NCBI GenBank assembly: GCA_003979345.1
Contig: RYVZ01000002.1
Coordinates: 62,001 to 126,000 of the forward strand
From: Lachnospiraceae bacterium
GTDB taxonomy: Bacteria > Bacillota > Clostridia > Lachnospirales > Lachnospiraceae
Reading direction: 5' to 3'
DNA length: 64,000 nucleotides
Shown: positions 1-8,128 of the stretch, one piece after another
How positions within the stretch are numbered: position 1 is the stretch's first letter
Layout: every line of letters starts with the position of its first letter
Made by a program: the position numbers and the translations under genes
Notes under the pieces: model-generated
Database searches by the model: none
What the model was told of the DNA's origin: nothing
What the model saw: the letters and a program-made list of their open reading frames with translations, nothing else

Positions 1-288
1 GAAAATATGACATGGATGTATGACTGCGATTACGAAAAGCTGAACTCGCCGCTCGTGGAGCGTATCGTAGTGCCGGGGAACCGGGCAAAGGATCAAAAGC
101 TCAGACTGATGATGGCGGGGATACCGGAAGAAAAGATCGTGATTGGGATGACGGACGAAGAGGCGCCTGATTATTTGCATCTGGAAGGAACGGATCAGGT
201 GTTTGTATTGCATCAGTGTTATAAACCCGATCTGTCCCATAAGCTACATCAACGGATCGAAGAATTGATCCGTAAGAGGGGAGCGTGA
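1..288 (+). CDS. murT: MurT-like Mur ligase, C-terminal end (partial)
   Basis: Only the last 95 codons are present; the gene begins before the window. The segment matches the C-terminal DUF1727 domain of MurT, the Mur-ligase-like subunit of the lipid II isoglutaminyl synthase (MurT/GatD), with the opening pattern TWMYDCDYE and then VPGNRAKDQKLRLMMAGI, typical of that domain. In the known complex MurT activates the D-Glu carboxylate of lipid II with ATP and GatD delivers ammonia. The next gene starts inside the stop codon of this one (GTGA overlap), so the two are translationally coupled, as murT-gatD pairs usually are. The family call rests on the short C-terminus plus the neighbour. Confidence 0.75.
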   Translation, partial: ENMTWMYDCDYEKLNSPLVERIVVPGNRAKDQKLRLMMAGIPEEKIVIGMTDEEAPDYLHLEGTDQVFVLHQCYKPDLSHKLHQRIEELIRKRGA

Positions 289-1034
289 GTTTGACAATGT
301 CTGATGCAGCAGGGGAAAAGGACGTTGTTGTGGAAACACTGTTTCCGGAGATCGCGAATCTTTACGGTGATCATGCCAATATCCGTTATTTGAAGCTGTG
401 TATGCCGGAAGCGGAATATGTTGAAGATTCCTTGAGCGGTGAGCCGTATTTTGCGGCACATAAGCCCGATATGATCTATATGGGGCCTATGACCGAACGG
501 GGGCAGGAGCTAATCATAGAGAAGCTGCAACCGTATAGGGCACGCATTGAGGAATTGATCGGAGAGGGGGTTCTCTTTCTGATCACCGGAAATGCGATGG
601 AAGTCTTTTGGGACGCCATCGAAAACGAGGATGGGAGTCGCATTGAAGGGCTTCACATATTCCATTATACGGCAAGGCGCGATATGTTCCACCGCTATAA
701 CAGCGCCGTCATGGGAAAGTTTGAGGACATGACACTGGTCGGTTTCAAGAGTCAGTTCACCTTAAGCTACGGTGATAACAGCAAGGAATTTCTATATGAA
801 GTAACAAAAGGGGACGGGCTCAATCGCGAGCATAAGCTGGAAGGCGTACGCCGTAACCGTTTTATGGGAACTTATACGATTGGTCCGATCCTGCTCTTAA
901 ACCCGGATTTTGCATTATATATCCAAAGACAGCTTGGAGCCGCCAAGCCCCATCTGGTCTATGAACGTGCGATGCGGGATGCATACGAAGAGCGAGTGAG
1001 ACAGTATGAGTCTACGGAGTTTGTACTGTTGTGA
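285..1034 (+). CDS. GatD-like class I glutamine amidotransferase, catalytic residues missing
   Basis: A 249-residue protein that aligns along its length with GatD, the glutaminase subunit of MurT/GatD: LYGDHANI near the N-terminus, then EGLHIFHYT, then GTYTIGPILL near the end. The active family has a nucleophile Cys in an ICGGYQ-type turn and a His in GTYLHGP. Here these positions read I-T-G-N (Thr101) and GTYTIGP (Ile199), so both catalytic residues are replaced. It starts at GTG overlapping the murT stop (ATG at 297 is an alternative), with a GAGGGGAG ribosome site upstream. It may be a structural partner of MurT that uses free ammonia, or may serve another role. The fold assignment is strong; the lack of glutaminase activity is inferred from the residues. 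Confidence 0.75.
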   Translation: MSLTMSDAAGEKDVVVETLFPEIANLYGDHANIRYLKLCMPEAEYVEDSLSGEPYFAAHKPDMIYMGPMTERGQELIIEKLQPYRARIEELIGEGVLFLITGNAMEVFWDAIENEDGSRIEGLHIFHYTARRDMFHRYNSAVMGKFEDMTLVGFKSQFTLSYGDNSKEFLYEVTKGDGLNREHKLEGVRRNRFMGTYTIGPILLLNPDFALYIQRQLGAAKPHLVYERAMRDAYEERVRQYESTEFVLL

Positions 1035-1188
1035 GAAAGTTGATAAGTGGAGAGTGCTCATCTCCATTATCATAAAAGTAAATGAAAAACAATGTAGTGT
1101 AAAACACGGGATCAAGCACAATACTTCGTGTGAGAAAGGATTGGAGTATGGGGCAGAACATCCAAATTTTAACAGAAGGAGAGAGAAG

Positions 1189-1569
1189 ATGAGCAAAGAC
1201 AAGACAAATCTTACAGAATGCGAACAGTTGGTAATGAAGATCATTTGGGAATCCGAAGAGGAGCTTACGCTGCCGGATATCGTTAAAGGTGTAAACGATC
1301 GCTTTGACAAGGCATGGAAACCGCAGACCGTGTCGACATTTCTTGCAAGACTGGTCAGAAAAAATTTCCTGACTTCTTATCGCAGCGGACGGACATTCTT
1401 TTATCAGCCCTTAGTGAGTGCAAAAGATTACGGAGATAAAATGATCAAGCACTGCGTTGAATTTTGGGGAAATGACGACGCAGGAGAAATGCTGTGTGCC
1501 TTGAATGACAAAAGGCCTCTGCGCAGCGACGAGATCGAGAAGATCAAGGAGCTGGTCAATAAGTTATAA
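1189..1569 (+). CDS. BlaI/MecI/CopY-family transcriptional repressor
   Basis: A 126-residue winged-helix repressor. The N-terminal part (TECEQLVMKIIWESEE, then KAWKPQTVSTFLARLVRKNFL) is the family's DNA-binding domain, and the C-terminal third forms the dimerisation helices. The start at 1189 is chosen because GGAGAGAAG lies just upstream and the family always begins a few residues before the TECE helix; the in-frame extension upstream shows no family similarity. BlaI proteins usually act with a BlaR1-type sensor protease that cleaves them; no such gene is beside it, so the signal and the target genes are unknown. It is convergent with the XRE gene, and a shared terminator-like hairpin lies between them. 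Confidence 0.85.
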   Translation: MSKDKTNLTECEQLVMKIIWESEEELTLPDIVKGVNDRFDKAWKPQTVSTFLARLVRKNFLTSYRSGRTFFYQPLVSAKDYGDKMIKHCVEFWGNDDAGEMLCALNDKRPLRSDEIEKIKELVNKL

Positions 1570-1671
1570 TTTACGCTTAATCGAATCATTTTGATATGGC
1601 ATGGCGGGTGTGGAACAGCGATGATGCTGCCATAAAAATGGGAGGGCATACATAGAAGTGCTTTATCCCCG

Positions 1672-1736
1672 AAAAGAGGATTTTGCGAAGAGATATCCTG
1701 TAAACTGGAAGATCTCTTTAGACAGGATCCTCTTTT
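1672..1736. terminator. Bidirectional terminator with nested and competing stems
   Basis: Between two convergent genes. An outer 10-bp perfect stem (AAAAGAGGAT at 1672-1681 with ATCCTCTTTT at 1727-1736) is followed by T residues and read in either direction ends in an A/T-rich flank. Inside it a 7-bp stem (1688-1694 with 1712-1718) can form. A further 7-bp pairing, 1695-1701 with 1722-1728, is incompatible with nested folding of the others. Termination for both genes is the simplest role. Confidence 0.65.
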
Positions 1737-1755
1737 TGCGCTGCATGAAGAAGGT

Positions 1756-2082
1756 TTACTTTCCCTGGTTCATATCTTTCATAATGCCGACAAGACGTTC
1801 TAACTGTACCATGCTCATTTTGCTTAATTCCTGAACGGCAATCTTGATCTCAAGAGGAAACGCGGCGCCTGTATCAAAAAATTCCTGTGGTGTGATCTCA
1901 AAATAATCGCAGATCGTAAAGAATGTTTTCATGCTCGGAAGTGTTTTTCCGTTTTCTAATTTATTGACATAACCTTCGCTCAGACCGAGGGTAAGACTCA
2001 TATCGCGCGCAGAGACACCCATGTTCATTCTAAGCTGTGTTAAGCGGCTGCAAAATTCTTTTTGATAACCCAAATCGTTCAT
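1756..2082 (-). CDS. XRE-family (Cro/CI-type) transcriptional regulator
   Basis: A 108-residue protein with a helix-turn-helix of the XRE family in residues about 8-65: RLTQLRMNMGVSARDMSLTL, then GLSEGYVNKLENGKTLPSM, which is the recognition helix and following loop. The C-terminal third (FFDTGAAFPLEIKIAVQELS and on) is helical and resembles the tail of small Firmicute XRE regulators. The start at 2082 is chosen because GAGGG sits six bases upstream; two earlier in-frame Met codons (2115, 2094) lack a ribosome site. The upstream stretch at 2125-2170 carries several GTATG and AATAAT repeats that could be its own operator. Targets are not evident. Confidence 0.85.
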   Translation of the reverse strand: MNDLGYQKEFCSRLTQLRMNMGVSARDMSLTLGLSEGYVNKLENGKTLPSMKTFFTICDYFEITPQEFFDTGAAFPLEIKIAVQELSKMSMVQLERLVGIMKDMNQGK

Positions 2083-2124
2083 AATAACCCTCATTTCTGC
2101 ACACGGGCTGTGCATACTGCGCGA

Positions 2125-2170
2125 GTATGAATAATAATAGTATGCACTTTGGTATTATTATATAGTATGG
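2125..2170 (-). promoter_or_regulatory. AT-rich upstream region of the XRE gene, possible promoter/operator
   Basis: On the minus strand a TATAAT hexamer (2162-2157) lies 75 bp before the start codon, without a good -35 partner. The same stretch holds GTATG three times on the plus strand and AATAATAATA facing TATTATTATA as a loose inverted repeat, a layout common for self-regulated XRE genes. The remaining bases from 2171 to 2310 show nothing I can name. Confidence 0.3.
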
Positions 2171-2313
2171 GTAGAGAAAGAACGGGGAGTAGTATTCGCT
2201 AAAATCACAAATATATGGAGTGATGGTGCATGTATGGGCGGTTGGAAGAGAATTTGGACCAATTTTCGAAAAATACCACAAAATGACAGCCAAATAAACC
2301 ATTTGGTGATATA

Positions 2314-2371
2314 ATAACCGCAAAAGGAAAACAAGCGACTGCGAAGCAGGCATTTGTTTTCCTGCGGTTAT
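2314..2371. repeat. Dispersed intergenic repeat with imperfect hairpin, copy 1
   Basis: The two ends form an imperfect inverted repeat: AACCGC and AGGAAAACAA on the left pair with TTGTTTTCCT and GCGGTT on the right, around a central CTGC-GAA-GCAG mini-hairpin. A 31-base part (2320-2350) recurs exactly at 2443-2473, and the first 23 bases (from ATAACCGC) recur at 44254-44276 with one change. No protein is encoded. The GCGAAGC loop type is known to form unusually stable DNA mini-hairpins. Confidence 0.6.
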
Positions 2372-2377
2372 TAACGA

Positions 2378-2426
2378 GCAAACGCCCGATGAAATCGGGC
2401 ATAGAGCGCTGAAAGCGCGGGTTTGC
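2378..2426. repeat. Three-way-junction inverted repeat element
   Basis: GCAAAC (2378-2383) pairs with GTTTGC (2421-2426). Inside are two perfect hairpins, each closed by a GAA triloop: GCCCGAT/ATCGGGC (2384-2400) and GCGCT/AGCGC (2406-2418). The element lies between two copies of the dispersed repeat and just before the NUDIX gene. It could fold as DNA or as RNA in the leader of that gene. Confidence 0.5.
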
Positions 2427-2442
2427 GAGTTTTAGGAATAGT

Positions 2443-2473
2443 GCAAAAGGAAAACAAGCGACTGCGAAGCAGG
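2443..2473. repeat. Dispersed intergenic repeat, partial exact copy
   Basis: These 31 bases are identical to 2320-2350 and lie 123 bp downstream of it. This copy ends right before the NUDIX ribosome site (GGGAGAAGG at 2479-2487), so its mini-hairpin would be at the 5' side of the translation start. Confidence 0.6.
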
Positions 2474-2488
2474 CGGATGGGAGAAGGG

Positions 2489-3100
2489 ATGAAAAGATTT
2501 ACTGGCATTCGAAAACAGACAGACAATCGTTTTTTGAATTTATACGAGATGGACGCGCTTACCGAAAGCGGACAGTCATTTTCGTACTATTTTGCGAGCC
2601 GCAACGGGGCAGACCGGATCAAGGCGCGCACGCATGATGTGCATGCGGAGGGAATTGTCATTTATCCGGTCTGGCAGGATGAGCCGGACAAGCTTGTACT
2701 GATCCGCCAATACCGATATCCGATCGACGCATGGCTTTATGAGCTGCCGGCAGGACTGATCGATGAGGGAGAGACGGCGGCGCAGGCGGCGGTGCGTGAG
2801 ATGAAGGAGGAAACGGGGCTTACGTTTACCGTATATGAGGGCGGCGATCCCGCATATCGAAAGGCGTTTTTTCTGGGGGCGGGGATGACGGACGAGAGTT
2901 CGCAGGCAGTGTTCGGCTATGCGTCGGGAACGCCGCACACGGATTTCAAGGAAGCAACGGAATCCATTCAGGTGCTGACCGCCGACCGGACGGAGGCAAA
3001 GAGAATCCTGCGTGATGAACGGGTCTCGCTGCGCTGCGCGTATTTGCTCATGCAGTTTATCCATATGAATGAAAAATTTCCATTCGCTTTTCTGGAATAA
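2489..3100 (+). CDS. NUDIX hydrolase, ADP-ribose pyrophosphatase-like
   Basis: A 203-residue NUDIX enzyme. The signature GX5EX7REUXEEXGU is complete: GLIDEGE, seven residues, then REMKEETGL. The preceding RQYRYPIDAWLYELPAGLID is typical of ADP-ribose/NDP-sugar pyrophosphatases, which split ADP-ribose to AMP and ribose 5-phosphate in the cytoplasm. The start at 2489 follows GGGAGAAGG; the open frame extends upstream into repeat sequence and that part is not protein-like. It lies 61 bp before the GH2 gene but is not obviously part of the mannan pathway. Substrate specificity cannot be read from sequence. Confidence 0.85.
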   Translation: MKRFTGIRKQTDNRFLNLYEMDALTESGQSFSYYFASRNGADRIKARTHDVHAEGIVIYPVWQDEPDKLVLIRQYRYPIDAWLYELPAGLIDEGETAAQAAVREMKEETGLTFTVYEGGDPAYRKAFFLGAGMTDESSQAVFGYASGTPHTDFKEATESIQVLTADRTEAKRILRDERVSLRCAYLLMQFIHMNEKFPFAFLE

Positions 3101-3161
3101 TGTGTATAATGGAATCAGCACTTTTTTTAGAAAATAAGATCAATGACAGAGAGGGACGGCA

Positions 3162-5798
3162 ATGATCAAGGAGACATTAAACGGGACATGGCGCATGCGC
3201 CGGGTCGGGCAAACACAGGAATATCCGGCGGTGGTGCCGGGTTCCGTGCTCTCAGCACTTATCGATGCGGGGGCGGTGGATGATCCGTATTTTAGGGACA
3301 ACGAGTACCATATCAGGGAATTGTTCTGGCATGATTATGAATTTTTCAGAAGCTTTACGGTAAGCGCAGCACAGCTTTCCCATGAAAAAATAGAACTGGT
3401 CTGCCACGGGCTTGATACGCTGGCGGAAATCTTTCTAAACGGGACGAGCATTGCAAAGACCTCGGATATGCACAGAACCTACCGCTTTCCGGTGGGGCCC
3501 CTGCTCCGTGAGGGAGAAAACGAGATACGGATCGTGTTTTCGTCGACGCTCCGCTACATAGAAAATTACCGGACTGACAAAGGAAAAGAGATCGGGTATA
3601 TTGCGTCGGGCGCCATGCGGGGGAATCAATATCTGCGCAAAACCCATTCCATGTTCGGATGGGATTGGGGCGCACAGCTTCCCGATGCCGGGATCTGGAG
3701 GGATATTGAGCTGATCTGTTACAGTGAGGCGCGTATTGCTGATGTAAAGATCCGCCAGCGGCACGGGGAAGGCACGGTAACGCTCCGCGTCGAGACGGCG
3801 CTGGAGATCTTAGAACAAAAAAATTATAAGGTGTCCGTGACGCTTGCCCCGTCCTATTTTAACGGGAAGAAGCTTCCTGCGACCGAGGTGCTTGCAAAGA
3901 CGGCAATGGTCATGGCGGGCAGTGACAGCCTCAGCGTGGAGCTGATCGTGGAAAAGCCGAGGCTTTGGTGGCCGAACGGACTGGGCGACCAAAACCTGTA
4001 CTGCCTGCATATTGGCTTGAAACCTGCCGGAGCGGCGGCGGGCGGAGCGGCAGCGCTTCAGATCCTTAAAACGGAGCCGATCGACGAACGGGATTATACG
4101 ATCGGTCTGCGCACGCTCACCGTATCGCAGGACGAAGACGAATGGGGGTCTGAATTCTGTTTTCAGGTCAACGGCATAAAACTGTTCTCAAAGGGAGCTA
4201 ATTATATTCCGGAAGACTGTATCTATTCCCGTATTACAAAGCAGCGTATCGACATGCTGCTCAGCAGTGCCAAAAGAGCAAATTACAATACGATCCGCGT
4301 ATGGGGCGGCGGTTATTATCCGTCGGATACCTTTTACGAGCTTTGCGACCGTTACGGACTCATTGTATGGCAGGATCTGATGTATGCGTGCAATGTGTAC
4401 GAGCTTACGGACGAGCTGGAACAAAACATCATAGCCGAGACGCATGACAATGCCGTGCGTCTTCGCCATCATGCATCGCTCGGCTTATGGTGCGGCAATA
4501 ATGAGATGGAATCCGGCTGGGCGCACTGGCCTGATTTTCAGCTTGAGACGCCCTATGCGCGCGCCGATTATATCAAGATGTTCGAATACATCCTGCCGAA
4601 AGCTTTGCGGGAGGCGGACGATACGACCTTTTACTGGCGGTCCTCGCCGTCATCGGGGGGATGCTTTGATGACCCGGATGATGCGAACCGCGGAGATACG
4701 CACTATTGGGCGGTTTGGCACGGGCAGCTTCCGTTTTCCGATTATCAGAATCATTTTTTCAGGTTCTGTTCCGAATTCGGTTTCCAGTCGTTTCCGTGCC
4801 ATAAAACGGTGGAAAGCTATACGCTGCCGGAAGACCGCAATATTTTTTCTCGTGTGATGGAGGATCATCAGAAAAATGATTCCGCAAACGGAAAGATGCT
4901 CTACTATCTTTCCGAGAATTTCCGTTACCCGAAGGATTTTAACAGTCTGCTCTATGTGACGCAGATCTTACAGGCAGTCGCGGTCAAGAGCGGCGTCGAG
5001 CATTGGCGCAGAAACCGCGGGCGCTGTATGGGCACGCTTTATTGGCAGATCAATGATAACTGGCCCGTCGCATCATGGGCAAGTATTGATTATTTCGGCA
5101 GATGGAAGCCGCTCCACTATATGGCGGCACGTTTCTATGCGCCCGTGGCAGGATCCCTTGTGCGGGTCGCGGCGAAAGAAGGAGATGCGTGTCCGGTGGA
5201 GGCGCACTGCCAGAATGAGTCGCCCGCACGCGTTACGGTAAAGGCGTCGCTGTCGCTAAAAACAATGACATTTCAGGTGCTGCGGACTGTGCAGGCGGAG
5301 GCAGTGCTAGAGCCGTTTACTGCATGTTGTCTGTTAAAAGAGGACTATGGGGAGCTTCTGCAGCAGGAGATCCGCACAAGCAGACCGCCTGAAAAGTGTT
5401 CCGCTCCGACGGCACGCCATGCGCGCGAGGACGTGTTTGTGGAAGCGGTCTTTACCATAACGGATGAAAAGGGGAGCGTGACGAAGCAGACGGAACAGGA
5501 AGTACTCCTGCCCTATAAGTATATGCGGCTGCAGGAGGTTTCGGTAAAAGCACAAGTTGCGGAACGCGAGGACGGGAAGGCTTATGAGATCGCATTGACC
5601 GCGGACGCTTACGCGCCGTTTGTGACGCTTGACTTTGACGACGCAGACGTCATCTTATCGGACAACTGCATCAGTATCACGGGCACGGAACCGTATGTCG
5701 TGACACTCGATAAAAAAGATATTATGAACGGCAGCTTTGCGGACGCGCAGGATGTGCAGTCGCGCTTAAAGATCATGAGTCTGCGGGATACGTATTGA
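3162..5798 (+). CDS. GH2 beta-mannosidase
   Basis: An 878-residue cytoplasmic GH2 enzyme (no signal peptide) of the beta-mannosidase group, which removes terminal beta-mannose from mannooligosaccharides. An N-terminal jelly-roll domain (about 1-190), immunoglobulin-like region, TIM barrel (about 320-640) and C-terminal beta domains can be followed. The acid/base is Glu448 in GLWCGNNEMESGW and the nucleophile Glu538 in FCSEFGFQSFP; FGWDWGAQLPDAGIWRDI near residue 165 is characteristic of beta-mannosidases rather than beta-galactosidases. GAGAGGGA lies before the ATG. A TATAAT at 3105-3110 in the gap could serve as a -10 but has a weak -35. It opens the first half of the mannan locus. Confidence 0.92.
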   Translation: MIKETLNGTWRMRRVGQTQEYPAVVPGSVLSALIDAGAVDDPYFRDNEYHIRELFWHDYEFFRSFTVSAAQLSHEKIELVCHGLDTLAEIFLNGTSIAKTSDMHRTYRFPVGPLLREGENEIRIVFSSTLRYIENYRTDKGKEIGYIASGAMRGNQYLRKTHSMFGWDWGAQLPDAGIWRDIELICYSEARIADVKIRQRHGEGTVTLRVETALEILEQKNYKVSVTLAPSYFNGKKLPATEVLAKTAMVMAGSDSLSVELIVEKPRLWWPNGLGDQNLYCLHIGLKPAGAAAGGAAALQILKTEPIDERDYTIGLRTLTVSQDEDEWGSEFCFQVNGIKLFSKGANYIPEDCIYSRITKQRIDMLLSSAKRANYNTIRVWGGGYYPSDTFYELCDRYGLIVWQDLMYACNVYELTDELEQNIIAETHDNAVRLRHHASLGLWCGNNEMESGWAHWPDFQLETPYARADYIKMFEYILPKALREADDTTFYWRSSPSSGGCFDDPDDANRGDTHYWAVWHGQLPFSDYQNHFFRFCSEFGFQSFPCHKTVESYTLPEDRNIFSRVMEDHQKNDSANGKMLYYLSENFRYPKDFNSLLYVTQILQAVAVKSGVEHWRRNRGRCMGTLYWQINDNWPVASWASIDYFGRWKPLHYMAARFYAPVAGSLVRVAAKEGDACPVEAHCQNESPARVTVKASLSLKTMTFQVLRTVQAEAVLEPFTACCLLKEDYGELLQQEIRTSRPPEKCSAPTARHAREDVFVEAVFTITDEKGSVTKQTEQEVLLPYKYMRLQEVSVKAQVAEREDGKAYEIALTADAYAPFVTLDFDDADVILSDNCISITGTEPYVVTLDKKDIMNGSFADAQDVQSRLKIMSLRDTY

Positions 5799-5824
5799 GT
5801 ATCAGAAGGAAAAGCCAAATGATG

Positions 5825-5872
5825 GAACAGCCGGGTAAAAGAACAGCCGGATTAAAGAACGACCGGGTAAAA
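5825..5872. repeat. Three tandem 16-bp direct repeats upstream of GH36
   Basis: Three adjacent copies with a period of exactly 16 bp: GAACAGCCGGGTAAAA, GAACAGCCGGATTAAA and GAACGACCGGGTAAAA. They fill the middle of the 132-bp gap between the GH2 and GH36 genes, about 60 bp before the GH36 start. They do not code in a conserved frame. They could be a regulator-binding array or simple slippage. Confidence 0.7.
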
Positions 5873-5930
5873 TAATAGCTGAATGGCAGATAAATCAAAT
5901 AAAAAGTAATTCAAAAATGGGAGGTTACAG

Positions 5931-8120
5931 ATGGGAGTACAATATTTCGAGAAAGAGCGCGTGTTCAAGCTGGATACGCCGCACAGCAGCTATCTGATCG
6001 GCATCATTGACGAAGAAAATTTCGTCGGTCACATTTATTATGGTAAAAAAATAGAAAGCCATGAGCTCACGTATCTGCTGCGCACGGAGGAGGCGCCGTT
6101 CGTGCCGAGCAAAAATAACCGCGACAGGTTATCGTTTTTAGATTCCTGCCCGATGGAATATCCGACGCACGGTTTGGGGGATTTTAGGGAGGACGCGGTC
6201 AGCGTGCGCACGGAGGGCGGACATACGGCATTGCAGCTCTCTTATGAAAAGCACGAGATTTGTGCGGGTAAACAGAAGTTGGAAGGACTTCCGGCAACGT
6301 TTGGCGGGGAGAAGGAGTGCACGACCTTACAGCTTCATTGTGTGGACAGGATTCTTGGCCTGCGCGTGATCCTTTGCTACACGGCATTTGAGGATGTGGA
6401 TGTGATTGCAAGGAGCGTGCGGGTCGTCAACGAGGGCGCTGAGAAAATTTACTTAACGAAAGTCATGAGCGCCTGTCTGGATATGGACAACCGGGATTTT
6501 GACCTGATCACGCTGCACGGTTCATGGGCGCGTGAACGGCATATCAACCGGAGACGCGTTTCCTTAGGCATGCAGGGCGTATCTTCCCTGCGCGGGGAGT
6601 CGAGCCATCAGGAGCACCCGTTTATGGCGCTTTTGTCACACAATGCCGACGATGAGCACGGCGAAGTGTATGGCATGAGCTTTGTCTATTCGGGAAATTT
6701 TATTGCGCAGACGACGCTTGGCCAGTTTGATACCGTGCGTGCGGTCATCGGTATCCATCCGACGGATTTTTGTTGGAAATTAGAGCCGCAGGAGAGCTTT
6801 CAGGCGCCGGAGGCAGTCATGGTCTATTCGTCTGAGGGGCTTGGCGCCATGAGCAGAAGCTTCCACGATTTGTTCCGCAGACACCTGATCCGCGGCGAAT
6901 ATAAGGATAAGAAAAGACCGATCCTCATCAACAACTGGGAAGCGACCTATTTTGATTTTAATACGGAGAAACTCATTGCGATCGCAAAACAGGCGTCCGA
7001 GCTTGGTATTGAGATGCTCGTCATGGACGACGGCTGGTTCGGGCACAGAAACGACGATAATTCTTCTCTCGGGGACTGGTTTGTCAATGAGCAAAAACTG
7101 CCGGGAGGATTAAAGTATCTTGTGGACGAAGTAAACCGGCTTGGTATGAAATTCGGTATCTGGCTTGAGCCGGAGATGATCTCTCCCGATTCCGAATTGT
7201 ACAGCGCACATCCTGACTGGGCGATCTCGATTCCAGGCAGGACGGCGGGGCTCTGCAGGAACCAGTATGTGCTTGACCTGTCACGTCAGGAGATCGTAGA
7301 CTATGTCTATGAGCGGATCTCCGCGATTCTTCACAGCGCGAATATTGAATATGTGAAATGGGATATGAATCGTCAGCTTGCCGATCTCGGAAGCACCGGA
7401 CTGCCTGCAGACCGTCAGGGCGAACTGTTCCACCGCTATGTGCTCGGCGTCTATCAGCTTCAGGAACGCATGATCACGGAGTTCCCGCATCTGCTTCTGG
7501 AAAACTGTTCGGGCGGCGGTGCGCGCTTTGACGCAGGAATGCTCTATTACAGCCCGCAGATCTGGTGCTCGGATGATACGGATGCGATTGAACGGTTAGA
7601 GATTCAGGAGGGGACGGCGCTCGTCTATCCGCTTTCTGCGATGGGCGCGCATGTCAGTGATTGTCCGAACCACACGGTCGGCAGGGTGACGCCGTTTGAG
7701 ACGCGCGGTTATGTTGCACTGGCAGGAACGTTTGGATATGAGCTGGACGTGACGAAAATTTCCGAGGAAGACCGGAAACTCATTCCCGAACAGGTGAAAA
7801 TGTATCATGCCTATAACGACCTCGTGCGCGAGGGAGATTATTACCGCATTGCTTCTTATTCGGAGAATCATAAATATGACTGCTATATGGTTGTTTCCAA
7901 GGATAAAAAGGAAGCCCTTGTGACGTTTGTCCAGGTGATGATGCGCCCGAACTATCATTCGCGCCGCATCTGCTTAAAGGGACTAGATCCTCAGAAAAAT
8001 TACCGTATTGAGGGGCAGGAACGCATCTACTCCGGCGAGGCGATGATGTATGCGGGCATTCAGGTGGAGAATCCGTGGGGCGATTTCCGGGGAAGACTGT
8101 TTCATATTGTGGAGGCATAG
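5931..8120 (+). CDS. GH36 alpha-galactosidase
   Basis: A 729-residue cytoplasmic GH36 enzyme that removes alpha-1,6-galactose side chains, here expected from galactomannan oligosaccharides. The N-terminal beta-sandwich, the TIM barrel (about 330-650) and a C-terminal beta domain are of normal length. The nucleophile is Asp478 in YVKWDMNR and the acid/base Asp548 in CSDDTDAIER, the same positions as in Geobacillus AgaA-type enzymes; LVMDDGWFGHR and GIWLEPEMI are further family motifs. GGGAGG lies eight bases before the ATG. The next gene, a second GH36 member, starts 8 bp after the stop, so they form an operon. Confidence 0.93.
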   Translation: MGVQYFEKERVFKLDTPHSSYLIGIIDEENFVGHIYYGKKIESHELTYLLRTEEAPFVPSKNNRDRLSFLDSCPMEYPTHGLGDFREDAVSVRTEGGHTALQLSYEKHEICAGKQKLEGLPATFGGEKECTTLQLHCVDRILGLRVILCYTAFEDVDVIARSVRVVNEGAEKIYLTKVMSACLDMDNRDFDLITLHGSWARERHINRRRVSLGMQGVSSLRGESSHQEHPFMALLSHNADDEHGEVYGMSFVYSGNFIAQTTLGQFDTVRAVIGIHPTDFCWKLEPQESFQAPEAVMVYSSEGLGAMSRSFHDLFRRHLIRGEYKDKKRPILINNWEATYFDFNTEKLIAIAKQASELGIEMLVMDDGWFGHRNDDNSSLGDWFVNEQKLPGGLKYLVDEVNRLGMKFGIWLEPEMISPDSELYSAHPDWAISIPGRTAGLCRNQYVLDLSRQEIVDYVYERISAILHSANIEYVKWDMNRQLADLGSTGLPADRQGELFHRYVLGVYQLQERMITEFPHLLLENCSGGGARFDAGMLYYSPQIWCSDDTDAIERLEIQEGTALVYPLSAMGAHVSDCPNHTVGRVTPFETRGYVALAGTFGYELDVTKISEEDRKLIPEQVKMYHAYNDLVREGDYYRIASYSENHKYDCYMVVSKDKKEALVTFVQVMMRPNYHSRRICLKGLDPQKNYRIEGQERIYSGEAMMYAGIQVENPWGDFRGRLFHIVEA

Positions 8121-8128
8121 GGTGAGCG

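Noticed and set aside
1006..1188. Upstream extension of the BlaI-type gene
   Set aside because: It overlaps the end of the GatD-like gene, has no ribosome site, and the family starts at the ATG at 1189.
2423..2488. Upstream extension of the NUDIX gene
   Set aside because: It runs through the inverted repeat and the 31-bp duplicated element; the ribosome site and family start support 2489.
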